Assembly (NCBI RefSeq): GCF_001997295.1
Contig: NZ_CP019605.1
Span: 62,001-126,000, forward strand
Source: Tessaracoccus flavus
GTDB lineage: Bacteria > Actinomycetota > Actinomycetes > Propionibacteriales > Propionibacteriaceae
Direction of reading: 5' to 3'
Length of the DNA stretch: 64,000 bases
How positions within the stretch are numbered: the first letter of the stretch is position 1; each line of letters opens with the position of its first letter. Below the pieces are notes generated by a model. The model ran no database searches, was not told where the DNA came from, and worked only from the letters and a program-made list of their open reading frames with translations. Position numbers and translations under genes: made by a program. Shown here piece after piece: positions 1 through 8,604 of the stretch.

Positions 1-715
1 GCTCGGCCGTCAGGGAGCCGGAACCGGCGCCCTCATGGAACGAGGCGATGACGACGTCGGCCTCACCGTTGGCGTCGTCGCCGTCGAGGAGCTGCGCCGT
101 GACGCGGTTGACGGCCTCGACCGGGTCACCGAAGGTGAGGTCTGCGATGCCGTCGGGCGAAACCAGGGAGGGCATGTCAGCGGTGACAGCGCCCACGACA
201 CCGATGGTGACGCCGCCCTTCTCGAACAGTTCGTATTCCTTCATGGGCGCGGCCACGGTGGTGGTGCCCTCTTCGTACACGTTGGCGCCGAGGTAGGAGA
301 AGTCGGCCAGCGGCACGACACGACCGGCCAGGTCGTCCCAGCCCTTGTCGAACTCGTGGTTGCCTACGGCGCTGGTGTCGAGGTCGGCGGCGTTGAGCAT
401 GTCGATGGTCGGCTCGTCGTCGAGGATCATCGACTCGAAGGTCGAGGCGCCGATGTTGTCGCCCGAGCTGATGAACAGCACGTTGTCTTCGCCCTCGTCG
501 ATACGTGCCTGCTCGATCGGGGTGAGGAGGCGCGGCACGGCGGAAAGGCGCCCGTGGAAGTCGTTGATGGCGAAGATGCTGACCTTCTCGTCAGCAGCAA
601 CGCATTCGCCGATTGCGGCGGTAGCAGTAGGGGTGAAGGCTGCGAAGGCAAGGCCGCTCGCTACCAAGGCCGAAGCGGCCAGGTTTGCCGTCACCCGGGT
701 GGTCAGTTTCTTCAT
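1..715 (-). CDS. Secreted 5'-nucleotidase / metallophosphatase, 5' part
   Basis: The minus-strand frame opens at an ATG at 715 and runs off the left edge, so only about 238 N-terminal residues are visible. Residues 1-34 form a signal peptide (MKKLTTR, then an Ala/Leu-rich core ending near TATAA). The mature part shows the calcineurin-like metallophosphoesterase blocks of the UshA/5'-nucleotidase family: INDFHGR (about 50-56), SSGDNIGAS and GNHEFDKG, which supply the two-metal centre. The family cleaves nucleoside monophosphates or UDP-sugars outside the membrane. The C-terminal substrate-binding domain is outside the window, so substrate and any cell-wall anchor are unknown. It is divergent from the dehydrogenase operon starting at 972. 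Confidence 0.88.
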   Translation of the reverse strand, partial: MKKLTTRVTANLAASALVASGLAFAAFTPTATAAIGECVAADEKVSIFAINDFHGRLSAVPRLLTPIEQARIDEGEDNVLFISSGDNIGASTFESMILDDEPTIDMLNAADLDTSAVGNHEFDKGWDDLAGRVVPLADFSYLGANVYEEGTTTVAAPMKEYELFEKGGVTIGVVGAVTADMPSLVSPDGIADLTFGDPVEAVNRVTAQLLDGDDANGEADVVIASFHEGAGSGSLTAE

Positions 716-925
716 GACTCTCCGTTGGATCGATGAATAGAGAAGATTCCCCCCCGAGGGGACTCAGTGGTCACTCTCTCCGCAAAACGCGGGCGGGTCA
801 AGCCGATACCGGGTTGTTAACGCTCTCTACACCTTTTAGGTGGGGTTTGGTTACTTCCCACAAGGCACGCGAGGAGGCTGGCATTCTTAGAAGGCGACGG
901 CGCCGGCCGAGAGAAATCCATAAGC

Positions 926-956
926 TACGCTGGCGTAACCTACGGAAACGTAAGTT
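926..956. promoter_or_regulatory. Candidate tandem operator upstream of the E1 operon
   Basis: Two palindromes lie side by side: TACGC-TG-GCGTA (926-937) and TACG-GAAA-CGTA (941-952), the second extending to an AACCTACG/CGTAAGTT pair with one mismatch (937-956). Their centres are 15 bp apart. The block sits just before the AAGGAGG ribosome-binding site (961-967) of the E1 alpha gene, so a bound repressor would block initiation or early elongation. TetR-type proteins often bind such sites, but the regulator is not identified here. Confidence 0.4.
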
Positions 957-971
957 GCGGAAGGAGGCCGC

Positions 972-2069
972 GTGCGCGGTCAGAGCCACGACATGGTGCA
1001 GCTGCTCACCCCAGACGGGGAGCGGCTCGAGCACGATGAGTTTGCCTTCACGGGCACCACCGACGACCTCGTCGGATTCCTACGGGACATGATCCTCGCC
1101 CGGCGGTTCGACGCGGAGGCCACGGCTCTGCAGCGCCACGGCGAGTTAGGGCTGTGGACGCCGTTGCTCGGCCAGGAGGCGGCGCAGGTCGGCTCGGCCC
1201 GCGCAGTGCGCGAGGGCGACGTCGTGTTCCCGTCGTACCGCGAGCACGCCGTCGCCATGGTGCTGGGAGTGCCCCTGACCAACCTCCTCGGGCTTTTCCG
1301 GGGGTCGAACGGCGGCGACTGGGAGAAGCTCGAGACCTTCAAGAACTACCAGATCGTCATCGGCTGCCAGACCCTCCACGCCACCGGCTACGCGATGGGG
1401 CTGCAGTTCGACGGCGCCGTCGGCAACGACGATGACGCCGACAACTCGGCGGTCATCGTGTACCACGGCGACGGCGCAGCCAGCCAGGGCGACGTCAACG
1501 AGGCCTACGTCTTCGCCGCCAGCTACAACGCGCCCGTCGTGTTCTTCTGCCAGAACAACCAGTGGGCGATCTCCGAGCCGATCGCGCTGCAGTCGCGGAT
1601 CCCGCTGTTCCAGCGCGCCCAGGGCTTCGGGTTCCCCGGCGTCCAGGTGGATGGCAACGACGTCCTCGCGGTCAAGGCCGTCACCGACTGGGCCATGCAG
1701 CGCGCGCGTGCGGGGGAGGGACCGAGCTTCATCGAGGCCTTCACCTACCGCATGGGCGCCCACACGACGTCCGACGACCCGACGAAGTACCGCCGCGCCG
1801 CTGAGGACGAGGCCTGGAAGGGGCGCGACCCCGTCGCGCGGCTCACCACGTACCTCCGCAACGAGGGGGCCATCGACGACGCGTGGCTGGCCGCCATCGA
1901 CGACGAGGGCAAGGCGCTGGGGGCCGACGCGCGGGCGTCCATCCCGCAGCTCGAGGACACCACGATGGACAAGCTCTTCGCCACCGTCTACGCCGAACCC
2001 ACCGTCGCCTTGGAGGCGCAGCGGCGCGAGTACGCCGAGTACGCGGCCAGCTTCGAGGAGAACGCATGA
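972..2069 (+). CDS. 2-oxo acid dehydrogenase E1 component, alpha subunit
   Basis: This is the thiamine-diphosphate-dependent E1 alpha subunit of a pyruvate or branched-chain 2-oxo acid dehydrogenase, 365 aa, about the family length. The ThDP-binding motif is visible as GDGAASQGD (from residue 166) followed by QNNQWAIS (NN at 195-196), with the usual spacing. The GTG at 972 is chosen because AAGGAGG lies at 961-967; the next in-frame ATG at 993 has no close site. The stop overlaps the start of the E1 beta gene (ATGA). The order alpha, beta, E2 with no E3 is typical of actinobacterial bkd/pdh-like operons; sequence alone does not say whether pyruvate or branched-chain acids are the substrate. 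Confidence 0.9.
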   Translation: MRGQSHDMVQLLTPDGERLEHDEFAFTGTTDDLVGFLRDMILARRFDAEATALQRHGELGLWTPLLGQEAAQVGSARAVREGDVVFPSYREHAVAMVLGVPLTNLLGLFRGSNGGDWEKLETFKNYQIVIGCQTLHATGYAMGLQFDGAVGNDDDADNSAVIVYHGDGAASQGDVNEAYVFAASYNAPVVFFCQNNQWAISEPIALQSRIPLFQRAQGFGFPGVQVDGNDVLAVKAVTDWAMQRARAGEGPSFIEAFTYRMGAHTTSDDPTKYRRAAEDEAWKGRDPVARLTTYLRNEGAIDDAWLAAIDDEGKALGADARASIPQLEDTTMDKLFATVYAEPTVALEAQRREYAEYAASFEENA

Positions 2070-3043
2070 GCGAGACCCTGACCATGGCCAAGGCCCTCAA
2101 CCGGGGGCTGCGGCGTGCCCTGCAGGCCGACCCGAAGGTGCTGTTGGCGGGGGAGGACATCGGCAAGCTCGGCGGTGTGTTCCGCATCACCGAGGGACTG
2201 CAGGCCGAGTTCGGCGAGAACCGCGTCATCGACTCGCCGCTGGCGGAGTCGGGCATCATCGGCACCGCGGTGGGTCTGTGCATGCGGGGCTATCGGCCCG
2301 TGGTGGAGATCCAGTTCGACGGCTTCGTCTTTCCCGGCTTCTCCCAGATCGTCACCCAGGTGGCCAAGCTGCACATGCGCACCGCCGGGCAGAACCCCAT
2401 GCCCATGGTCATCCGCATCCCGTTCGGCGGCGGCATCGGCGCGGTCGAGCACCACTCCGAGTCGCCCGAGGCGTACTTCGCGCACACCCCCGGGCTCAAG
2501 GTCGTCTCCTGCTCGAACGCCAACGATGCCTACTGGATGATCCAGCAGGCCATCCAGTCCGACGATCCGGTCGTCTTCCTGGAGCCCAAGCGGCGCTACC
2601 ACGTCAAGGACACGGTGAACTTCTCCGCGCGGCCCGCCCCCATGCACCAGGCGAACATCGCCCGCTACGGCACCGACGCCACGCTGCTGTGCTACGGACC
2701 CATGGTGAAGACGTGCCTCGACGCGGCCGCGGTTGCGGGGGAGGAGGGCACCTCGCTCGAGGTCGTCGACCTGCGCACGCTCAGCCCGATCGACTGGGTC
2801 ACGATCACGTCGTCGGTCCGTCGGACCAAGCGGGCGATCGTCGTCCACGAGGCTCCGCTCACGCTCGGTCTCGGGTCTGAGGTGGCTGCCCGGCTCGCGC
2901 AGGACCTCTTCTACGTCATGGAGGCTCCCGTCCTGCGGGTGGCCGGCTACGACATGCCGTATCCGCCCGCCCGGGTGGAGGAGGAGTATCTACCATCGGT
3001 GGATCGCATCCTCGACGCCGTCGACCGATCGCTCGCCTACTAG
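2066..3043 (+). CDS. 2-oxo acid dehydrogenase E1 component, beta subunit
   Basis: The beta subunit (325 aa) pairs with E1 alpha to form the decarboxylating tetramer. Recognisable blocks are LLAGEDIGKLGGVFR, IDSPLAESGIIGTAVG, EIQFDGFVFPGF and PFGGGIGAVEHHSESPEAYF, all standard for the transketolase-like beta subunit. The open frame extends upstream to 1883, but the homology begins at MSETLTMAKALN, and the ATG at 2066 overlaps the E1 alpha stop by 4 nt, indicating translational coupling. The C-terminal transketolase domain (VVDLRTLSPIDW onward) is complete. Confidence 0.9.
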   Translation: MSETLTMAKALNRGLRRALQADPKVLLAGEDIGKLGGVFRITEGLQAEFGENRVIDSPLAESGIIGTAVGLCMRGYRPVVEIQFDGFVFPGFSQIVTQVAKLHMRTAGQNPMPMVIRIPFGGGIGAVEHHSESPEAYFAHTPGLKVVSCSNANDAYWMIQQAIQSDDPVVFLEPKRRYHVKDTVNFSARPAPMHQANIARYGTDATLLCYGPMVKTCLDAAAVAGEEGTSLEVVDLRTLSPIDWVTITSSVRRTKRAIVVHEAPLTLGLGSEVAARLAQDLFYVMEAPVLRVAGYDMPYPPARVEEEYLPSVDRILDAVDRSLAY

Positions 3044-3052
3044 GAGGCACCT

Positions 3053-4576
3053 GTGAAGCGCGAATTTCTGCTCCCGGACCCGGGCGAAGGATTGCTCGAG
3101 GCCGAGATCGTCGCCTGGCGGGTCGCTGAGGGCGACGTGATCGAGGTCAACGACGTCCTGGTCGAGATCGAGACGGCCAAGTCGCTCGTCGAGCTCCCGT
3201 CCCCCTTCGCCGGCACCGTCACGCGGTTGATCGTGGCCGAGGGGACCACCGTCGAGGTGGGTGCCCCGATCGTCGAGATCGACGACGGCGCCGACGCGCC
3301 CGACGAGGCGGCGGGCCCCAACCTCGTCGGCTACGGAGCCTCGGACACGGGGGCCGCCCGCCGACGGCGCCGCGGCCAGCCCGATCGGGGCTCGGTCTCC
3401 GACGCCATGTCTGCCGCCTACGAGCAGCACGAGCCGGGACGTCGCGCTGACGAGGTGCATCCGGCGGGCACCGTTCACGCGCAGGCATCGGGCGATCCGT
3501 TGCCGACCCCGGGTCGCGCTCCCTCGGAATCGCAGTTGGTGCTCGCCTCCGACCCCGGCGATGCGCGCGCCAAGCCACCGGTGCGCAAGTACGCCAAGGA
3601 CCTGGGGGTCGACCTCAACTCCGTCGTCGGCACCGGGCCGGACGGCACGGTGACCCGTCGCGACGTTGAGGCGGCGGCGGCCTTCCGCATGCTCGACGAC
3701 GAGCCCAAGCAGGGGCGCATCCTCAACGACCAGGCGTCGTTCCAGGGGAGTCCATCCGGCGCGCCCGGGGGGCAGTCGCACGCCGGTACGTCGTTCAGCG
3801 GGTCGGCGTTCGGCGGAGGTTTCGGTCCGACGGAGGGCCTCGGCGGGTTCGACCCCAACCAGGGCCGGGCGGAGCGGCGCGTGCCGATCAAGGGCGTGCG
3901 CAAGGTGACGGCCGACAACATGGTGAAATCCGTCAACACCCACGTCCACGTCACCGAGTGGATCACGATCGACGTCACGGGAACGATGGAATTCGTCGAG
4001 ACGCTCAAGCAGCGTCGCGAATTCACCGGGCTGCGCGTCTCACCGCTGCTCGTCTACGCCAAGGCCATCTGCCTGGCGCTCACCCGCAACCCCGACCTCA
4101 ACACCTCGTGGGATGAGGAGCGTCAAGAGATCGTCTACTACGGCGACATCAACCTCGGCATCGCTGCGGCGACGCCACGCGGGCTCATGGTGCCCAACAT
4201 CAAGGGGGCGCAGCGCCTCAGCCTGCTGCAGCTCTGTCAGGCCATCAACCAGTTGGTGCAGGTGTCAAGGGAGGGCAAGCTCCAGCCCGGCGACTATTCG
4301 CAGGGGACGTTCACCATCACCAACGTCGGGGTCTTCGGCATCGACGCCGGCACACCGATCATCAACGGCGACGAGTCGGCGATCTTCTGCATGGGCTCGA
4401 TCGAGCGCCGTCCGTGGGTGGTGGGCGAGGGCGCTGACGAGAAGGTGGTGCCCCGCTGGGTGACGACGCTCGCGGTCGCGTTCGACCACCGGATCGTCGA
4501 CGGTGAGCAGGGGTCGCGGTTCCTGCACGATGTCGCCTCGATCCTAGCTGAGCCGGCCCTGGCGCTGCTCTACTGA
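3053..4576 (+). CDS. 2-oxo acid dehydrogenase E2, dihydrolipoyl acyltransferase
   Basis: This is the E2 core (507 aa): it takes the acyl group from E1 on a swinging lipoyl arm and passes it to CoA. One N-terminal lipoyl domain carries the modified lysine in EIETAKS (K43). The peripheral-subunit-binding domain is at about 174-210 (VRKYAKDLGVDL...GTGPDG), followed by a long Gly/Ser-rich linker (about 215-290). The C-terminal catalytic domain ends with AFDHRIVDGEQ, giving the H479/D483 pair. GTG start with AGGAGG overlapping the previous stop codon (3042-3047). It is the last gene of the operon; no dihydrolipoamide dehydrogenase is adjacent. Confidence 0.9.
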   Translation: MKREFLLPDPGEGLLEAEIVAWRVAEGDVIEVNDVLVEIETAKSLVELPSPFAGTVTRLIVAEGTTVEVGAPIVEIDDGADAPDEAAGPNLVGYGASDTGAARRRRRGQPDRGSVSDAMSAAYEQHEPGRRADEVHPAGTVHAQASGDPLPTPGRAPSESQLVLASDPGDARAKPPVRKYAKDLGVDLNSVVGTGPDGTVTRRDVEAAAAFRMLDDEPKQGRILNDQASFQGSPSGAPGGQSHAGTSFSGSAFGGGFGPTEGLGGFDPNQGRAERRVPIKGVRKVTADNMVKSVNTHVHVTEWITIDVTGTMEFVETLKQRREFTGLRVSPLLVYAKAICLALTRNPDLNTSWDEERQEIVYYGDINLGIAAATPRGLMVPNIKGAQRLSLLQLCQAINQLVQVSREGKLQPGDYSQGTFTITNVGVFGIDAGTPIINGDESAIFCMGSIERRPWVVGEGADEKVVPRWVTTLAVAFDHRIVDGEQGSRFLHDVASILAEPALALLY

Positions 4577-4800
4577 GCCTGTCGTCCGTGGTCCCTGAGC
4601 TTGTCGTCCGTGGTCCCTGAGCTTGTCGAAGGGTTACGGCCGGCACTGTGGTCGCCGCCCTTGTGGTCGGGGGCGGCGGGAGGGCGCGGGGCCGTTACCC
4701 TTCGACGGACGGGCTGCTCGCAGAGCGAGCTGGCCCTGCTCAGGGACCACCCTTCGACGGACGTTCCTCGCGCAGAGCGCTCGTCACTGCTCAGGGACCT
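4577..4800. repeat. REP-like intergenic element, copy 1
   Basis: The gap between the convergent E2 and DUF4282 genes is filled by repeats. TCCCTGAGCTTGTCG appears twice. Then GTCGAAGGGTTACGGCC and the inverse GGCCGTTACCCTTCGAC bracket a GC-rich centre, and GCTCAGGGACC recurs near 4738 and 4790. The same unit recurs near 41451-41605 and 50330-50540. The inverted structure between convergent genes could act as a two-way transcription terminator; that is inference. Confidence 0.7.
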
Positions 4801-5498
4801 GTGTTGCGGCTGATCAGCGCCACACCGATCTCGATGAGGACGCGCAGGACGAGGATCTTGAACACCGCAGCGGCCAGCCCGACGACAAGCGCCTCCACCA
4901 CGGCCATGCCTGGGGCGAACTCGCTCATCAGCAGGCCGACGACGCGAAACAGCCATTCCGCAGCGACGGCGGCGACACCGATGGTGAAGATCAGCCCAGC
5001 CGATCCTGGCAGGGCCAACTTCCTGAAGCTGAAGTCGAACAGGCCGCTGGCCTCGGCCTTCGCCGTCGATCGTGCCTGCGGTGCGGCGGGTGGTTGACCC
5101 CAGCCCTGCTGCGCCCACTCGGACTGCTGGGCCGGCCACTGACCGCCACCCTGCTGCCAGGCCGGCCCAGCCTGCTGCGCCTGCCAGTCCTGGCCGGGTG
5201 GTTGTCCCTGCCAGCCATGGGCCTGAGGTTGTTGAGCTCCACCCTGGCCCTGCCACCCTGGAGCGGAGGTGTACCAGTCCTGGGATGCGTGGACATCGCC
5301 GGACCCGGTCGTCTGTGGTCGCCACTCGTGGGTGTCCGCCTCGCCTTGGGGCTGCCACTCCTGCGAAGCAGCCTGCGGCTGCTGCCGTTCCCACTCCCGA
5401 GTGGGATCTGGTGCCTGCGGCCAGCCGGGGGCCTGTTGGGCGTCGTCCGAGCTGGGCCTCCACTCGTGCGACCCGCTGTTCCACTGTTGGTTCGACAT
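4791..5498 (-). CDS. DUF4282-type membrane protein with Gln/Trp/Pro-rich N-terminus
   Basis: The protein (235 aa) has two parts. Residues 1-150 are low complexity, rich in Q, W, P and G, with repeats such as HEWRP, SQEWQPQ and HGWQGQPPGQDWQ; this looks disordered and cytoplasmic. From GLFDFSFRKLALPG on, two hydrophobic segments match the DUF4282 family, whose FDFSF-like lead-in is characteristic. No enzymatic function is known for this family. The gene is monocistronic, ends inside the REP-like element and starts upstream of the palindromic array at 5.6 kb. Confidence 0.72.
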   Translation of the reverse strand: MSNQQWNSGSHEWRPSSDDAQQAPGWPQAPDPTREWERQQPQAASQEWQPQGEADTHEWRPQTTGSGDVHASQDWYTSAPGWQGQGGAQQPQAHGWQGQPPGQDWQAQQAGPAWQQGGGQWPAQQSEWAQQGWGQPPAAPQARSTAKAEASGLFDFSFRKLALPGSAGLIFTIGVAAVAAEWLFRVVGLLMSEFAPGMAVVEALVVGLAAAVFKILVLRVLIEIGVALISRNTGP

Positions 5499-5597
5499 GC
5501 CGAAAGTCTGCCACGGCGGCCCGACCGCTGAGCTTTGTCAGCGCGCGCCCCCTGGGCCACGAGGATCCGGACCCAGACCTGAAGCCATCTGGTCCGG

Positions 5598-5880
5598 ACG
5601 CCAACAGGGAAGCTGCAGCGCCAACAGGGACACTGCAACGCCAACGAGGAGCGGCAAACGCCATCTGGCAAGCGAGGACGCCGGCGATCCACACCGATGC
5701 CCGCGATATATCGCGGGCATCCTTGAGTTTCGGTGGTACGACCGGATGTCGGTTGGCGTTGGGTGCTGCGGGTTGGCGTCGGGTGAGTTCTCGTTGGCGT
5801 TGGGTGCTGCGGGTTGGCGTCGGTGCGTACCCGTTGGCGTCGGTGCGTCCCGTTGGCGGTCGGGGCTGCCGGTTGGCGTC
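5598..5880. repeat. 20-bp-phased mirror array with central palindrome, copy A
   Basis: Left arm: GCC(A)AC-type boxes at 5600, 5620, 5640 and a degenerate one at 5660. Centre: a perfect 26-bp palindrome (5696-5721; half-site GATGCCCGCGATA). Right arm: CGTTGGC-type boxes with GTTGGCG starting at 5752, 5772, 5793, 5813, 5833, 5852 and 5872. The innermost boxes are symmetric about the centre at 5708.5. It fills the intergenic space between the divergent DUF4282 and alr genes. The 100 bp before it (5499-5597) shows nothing I can name. Confidence 0.85.
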
Positions 5881-5923
5881 ATTGAGCTCGGGCAGCGCGC
5901 GCAACACCTGAGACACTAGGCGC

Positions 5924-7039
5924 ATGCCTACTCCCACGCAGCTCCGTGTCGACCTCGAGGCGATCCACGCCAACCTGGCGCTGGCCCGCGACCGCGCCAA
6001 CGGGCGGTCGGTGCTGGCTGCGGTGAAGGCCAACGCCTACGGGCACGGTCTCGTTCCGGTGGCGCGCTCCATCCAGGAGCGCGGGTCGGCCGACTGGCTC
6101 GGGGTCGCGCTGACGAGCGAAGCCGAGGAGCTGCGCGCCGCAGGCATCACGCTGCCCATCTTGAAGTTCACACCGACGCTCGCGGACGACCTCGACGACG
6201 CCATCACGGCCGAGCTGACCCTCTCGGTCGGCGACGCCGGCGCGATCCGCGCCGCGCAGTTGGCGGCGGCCGCTCGGGGGCGCATCGTCGAGGTCCATCT
6301 CAAGATCGACACCGGCATGCGCCGCGTTGGGGCCGAACCCGGAGACGCCGCCCTGCTGGGAGCCCAGCTGGCCGACTCGCCCAACCTGCGGGTCGGCGGC
6401 ATTTTCACCCATCTTCCGGTGAGCGACGTTCCGGAGGGGGGTGAGTTCACCCGAGCCCAGTTCCGCCTGTTCGACGATGTGGTCGCCGACGTCGAAAGAG
6501 TCGTGGGCACAGTCCCGCTCGTACACTGCGCCAACTCCGGCGCAGTCCTGGGTCACGACCTCGGCAGGTCCACGATGGTGCGGCCCGGCATCATGATCTA
6601 CGGCTCTTATCCGGATCCGCACACCCCCCGCGACCACCCGCTGAGCGATGTGGCGCGGTGGACCTCGCGCATCACCTTCGTGAAGCGGGTCCAGGCGGGG
6701 CAGACGGTGGGCTACGGACGCACGTGGACGGCGCCGGTCGACACCTGGGTGGCGACTGTCGCCGTCGGCTACGGGGACGGCTACTCCCGACTGTTGTCGT
6801 CGCGCGGCCGCATGCTGGTGGACGGGCATTCGTACCCCGTGATCGGGCGCGTGTGCATGGACCAGACGATGATCGATCTGGGCCCTGACCTGCCGACGGT
6901 CGGGGTGGGCGACGAGGTGGTCCTGCTGGGTACCAGCGGGAAGGAGCGCATCGGGGTCGAGGAGATTGCGGAGCTGATGGGCACCATCACCTACGAAGTA
7001 ACCTGCCTCATCACCGACCGGGTCCCGCGCGTCTACTGA
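5924..7039 (+). CDS. alr: Alanine racemase
   Basis: This PLP enzyme interconverts L- and D-alanine and supplies D-Ala for peptidoglycan. At 371 aa it is the usual length. The PLP lysine is K35 in AAVKANAYGHG, and the second catalytic residue is the Tyr in VAVGYGDGY (about 283). The C-terminal beta domain with VIGRVCMDQTMID is intact. The ATG at 5924 follows a short leader immediately after the mirror array at 5.6-5.9 kb, so the array lies where the promoter region would be expected. The next gene is on the opposite strand, so alr appears monocistronic. Confidence 0.95.
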   Translation: MPTPTQLRVDLEAIHANLALARDRANGRSVLAAVKANAYGHGLVPVARSIQERGSADWLGVALTSEAEELRAAGITLPILKFTPTLADDLDDAITAELTLSVGDAGAIRAAQLAAAARGRIVEVHLKIDTGMRRVGAEPGDAALLGAQLADSPNLRVGGIFTHLPVSDVPEGGEFTRAQFRLFDDVVADVERVVGTVPLVHCANSGAVLGHDLGRSTMVRPGIMIYGSYPDPHTPRDHPLSDVARWTSRITFVKRVQAGQTVGYGRTWTAPVDTWVATVAVGYGDGYSRLLSSRGRMLVDGHSYPVIGRVCMDQTMIDLGPDLPTVGVGDEVVLLGTSGKERIGVEEIAELMGTITYEVTCLITDRVPRVY

Positions 7040-7061
7040 CCGGCGTGACCGAGCGACACCG

Positions 7062-7754
7062 TCAGCTGTTCGGGGCGTCGCCCATCTCGACGCTGCCCTG
7101 CGACAACCGGGGACGTCGGCTGGGGAACTCGGCCATGGCGTGGCGGGCGATGGTGGAGGTCGACCAGCCGTCGACGGCCGCGCCGACTCCGCCGCCGACC
7201 AGCGGGATCCGCTTGGCAGCCCACACCCCCATGCGCTTTCCGCTCATCTGGTTCATGGCCCGATCGAACAGCGCCCGGGAGACCTGGCCGTCCAGCCGCG
7301 CATCGAAGACGGGGGCGGTGGCCACCACGAGGGGCGACGACGGCAGCACGCCACGGCTGACGAGATCGGCGTTGGCGCTGGGGCCGAGCATCACCATGAG
7401 GATCGCCGTGCGGACACGGGGGTCGGACAGCTCGTAGCCGCGCAGATGCGCGATGCCCGCCACCAGCCGCGCCTGGACGAACGTCGCGGCAGCCAGGTTG
7501 GCGGGGATGGTGACGAGGGAGAGCAGGAACCCGCCCCAGTTCGTCGCGAATCCCTGGCCGCCGGCCATCGCGATGTGCTGGGCGACCATCCGCGATATCG
7601 CGGCCTCCGGATCGTTGCGCTGGGTGAGCAACTGCTTGGCGGCATGCTTCGCGCCCGGCAGTTTCCCCTTGCCCTCGATGGCGATGTCGAGGATCTCGTG
7701 GAAGACGTTGGCCGTCAGCCCCTCGGCCACGGCGATGACATTCTGCTCACTCAT
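7062..7754 (-). CDS. EcsC family protein
   Basis: This 230-aa protein resembles the EcsC family: an N-terminal helical region (ANVFHEILDIAIEGKGKLPGA), a central Gly-rich hydrophobic segment (GGFLLSLVTIPANLAAATFVQARL) and a C-terminal VPLVGGGVGAAVDG block, the most characteristic family feature. EcsC relatives are membrane-associated; the Bacillus namesake is encoded with an ABC transporter, but there is none here. A purine-rich AAAGGGG precedes the ATG at 7754. Convergent with alr. Confidence 0.75.
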   Translation of the reverse strand: MSEQNVIAVAEGLTANVFHEILDIAIEGKGKLPGAKHAAKQLLTQRNDPEAAISRMVAQHIAMAGGQGFATNWGGFLLSLVTIPANLAAATFVQARLVAGIAHLRGYELSDPRVRTAILMVMLGPSANADLVSRGVLPSSPLVVATAPVFDARLDGQVSRALFDRAMNQMSGKRMGVWAAKRIPLVGGGVGAAVDGWSTSTIARHAMAEFPSRRPRLSQGSVEMGDAPNS

Positions 7755-7875
7755 GCTGGCCCCTTTCCAGTGACCCTAGGTTCGCACACCGCTCCAAGCG
7801 AGTCGACCCTTACCGACCCTGGAATCCCCCGGGTAAACACTCACGAACGTCGGAGCGTCCTGTCAGACTGGACAA

Positions 7876-8604
7876 ATGCTGGGCGTGACCTTCGGCCTGC
7901 CGTCCGAGTGGCCGAGCCAGGACCTCATCGGGTACACCGATGAGTTCAGCGCTGCCCTGGCGCTGGAGGGGTATCGCTGCGGAGTGTTCCCCATGCCGAT
8001 CAACGCCGGGGATTCCGAGATGGGCTGGTGGTCCCCGATGCAGCGCGGGCTCCTACCCGTGGACGGGCTGCACGTCACGAGGTCGATGCGACGAGCCGCG
8101 AAGCGCTACACCACGACGGTTGACGCGGCCTTCGACGACGTCGTCGCCGCCTGTGCCGACCCCGACCGTCCCCACGGCTGGATCGACACCCGCATCCGCA
8201 CCGCGTACGCCCGGCTGCACGCCACCGGCTGGGCCCATTCGGTCGAGACCTGGGACCGCGACGGACGCCTCGTCGGAGGCCTCTACGGGGTTCACGTCGG
8301 AGGACTCTTCGCCGGCGAGTCCATGTTCCACGACCCCGAGCTTGGTCGAGACGCCTCGAAGGTGGCGCTGATGAGGCTCGTCGAGGAGCTCACCGCCGCG
8401 GGGGTGATCCTCGTCGACGTGCAGTGGCTGACGGATCACCTTGGCTCGTTGGGCGCCTACGAGGTGCCGCGGCGCGTCTACCTGAGCCGTCTCAACGTAG
8501 CGCTCGGCCTCCCGCAATCGCCGTGGCCGGGCGCCCTCACGGTCCCAGGCCGGCGGGTGGGACCCCCGAACAGTCATCCACCACCACGTCCCGAGGAGGC
8601 GTAA
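7876..8604 (+). CDS. aat: Leucyl/phenylalanyl-tRNA-protein transferase
   Basis: Aat transfers Leu or Phe from its tRNA to proteins with N-terminal Lys or Arg, marking them for ClpS/ClpAP degradation. Family blocks are clear: CGVFPMP, MGWWSPMQRG, HGWIDTRIRTAYARLHATGWAHSVETW, LVGGLYGV and FAGESMFH followed by ASKVALMRL. 242 aa, normal length. The ATG at 7876 has no strong ribosome-binding site. Its TAA overlaps the ATG of the glycosylase gene by one base, so the two are probably co-transcribed. The last 20 residues are Pro-rich and poorly conserved. Confidence 0.92.
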   Translation: MLGVTFGLPSEWPSQDLIGYTDEFSAALALEGYRCGVFPMPINAGDSEMGWWSPMQRGLLPVDGLHVTRSMRRAAKRYTTTVDAAFDDVVAACADPDRPHGWIDTRIRTAYARLHATGWAHSVETWDRDGRLVGGLYGVHVGGLFAGESMFHDPELGRDASKVALMRLVEELTAAGVILVDVQWLTDHLGSLGAYEVPRRVYLSRLNVALGLPQSPWPGALTVPGRRVGPPNSHPPPRPEEA

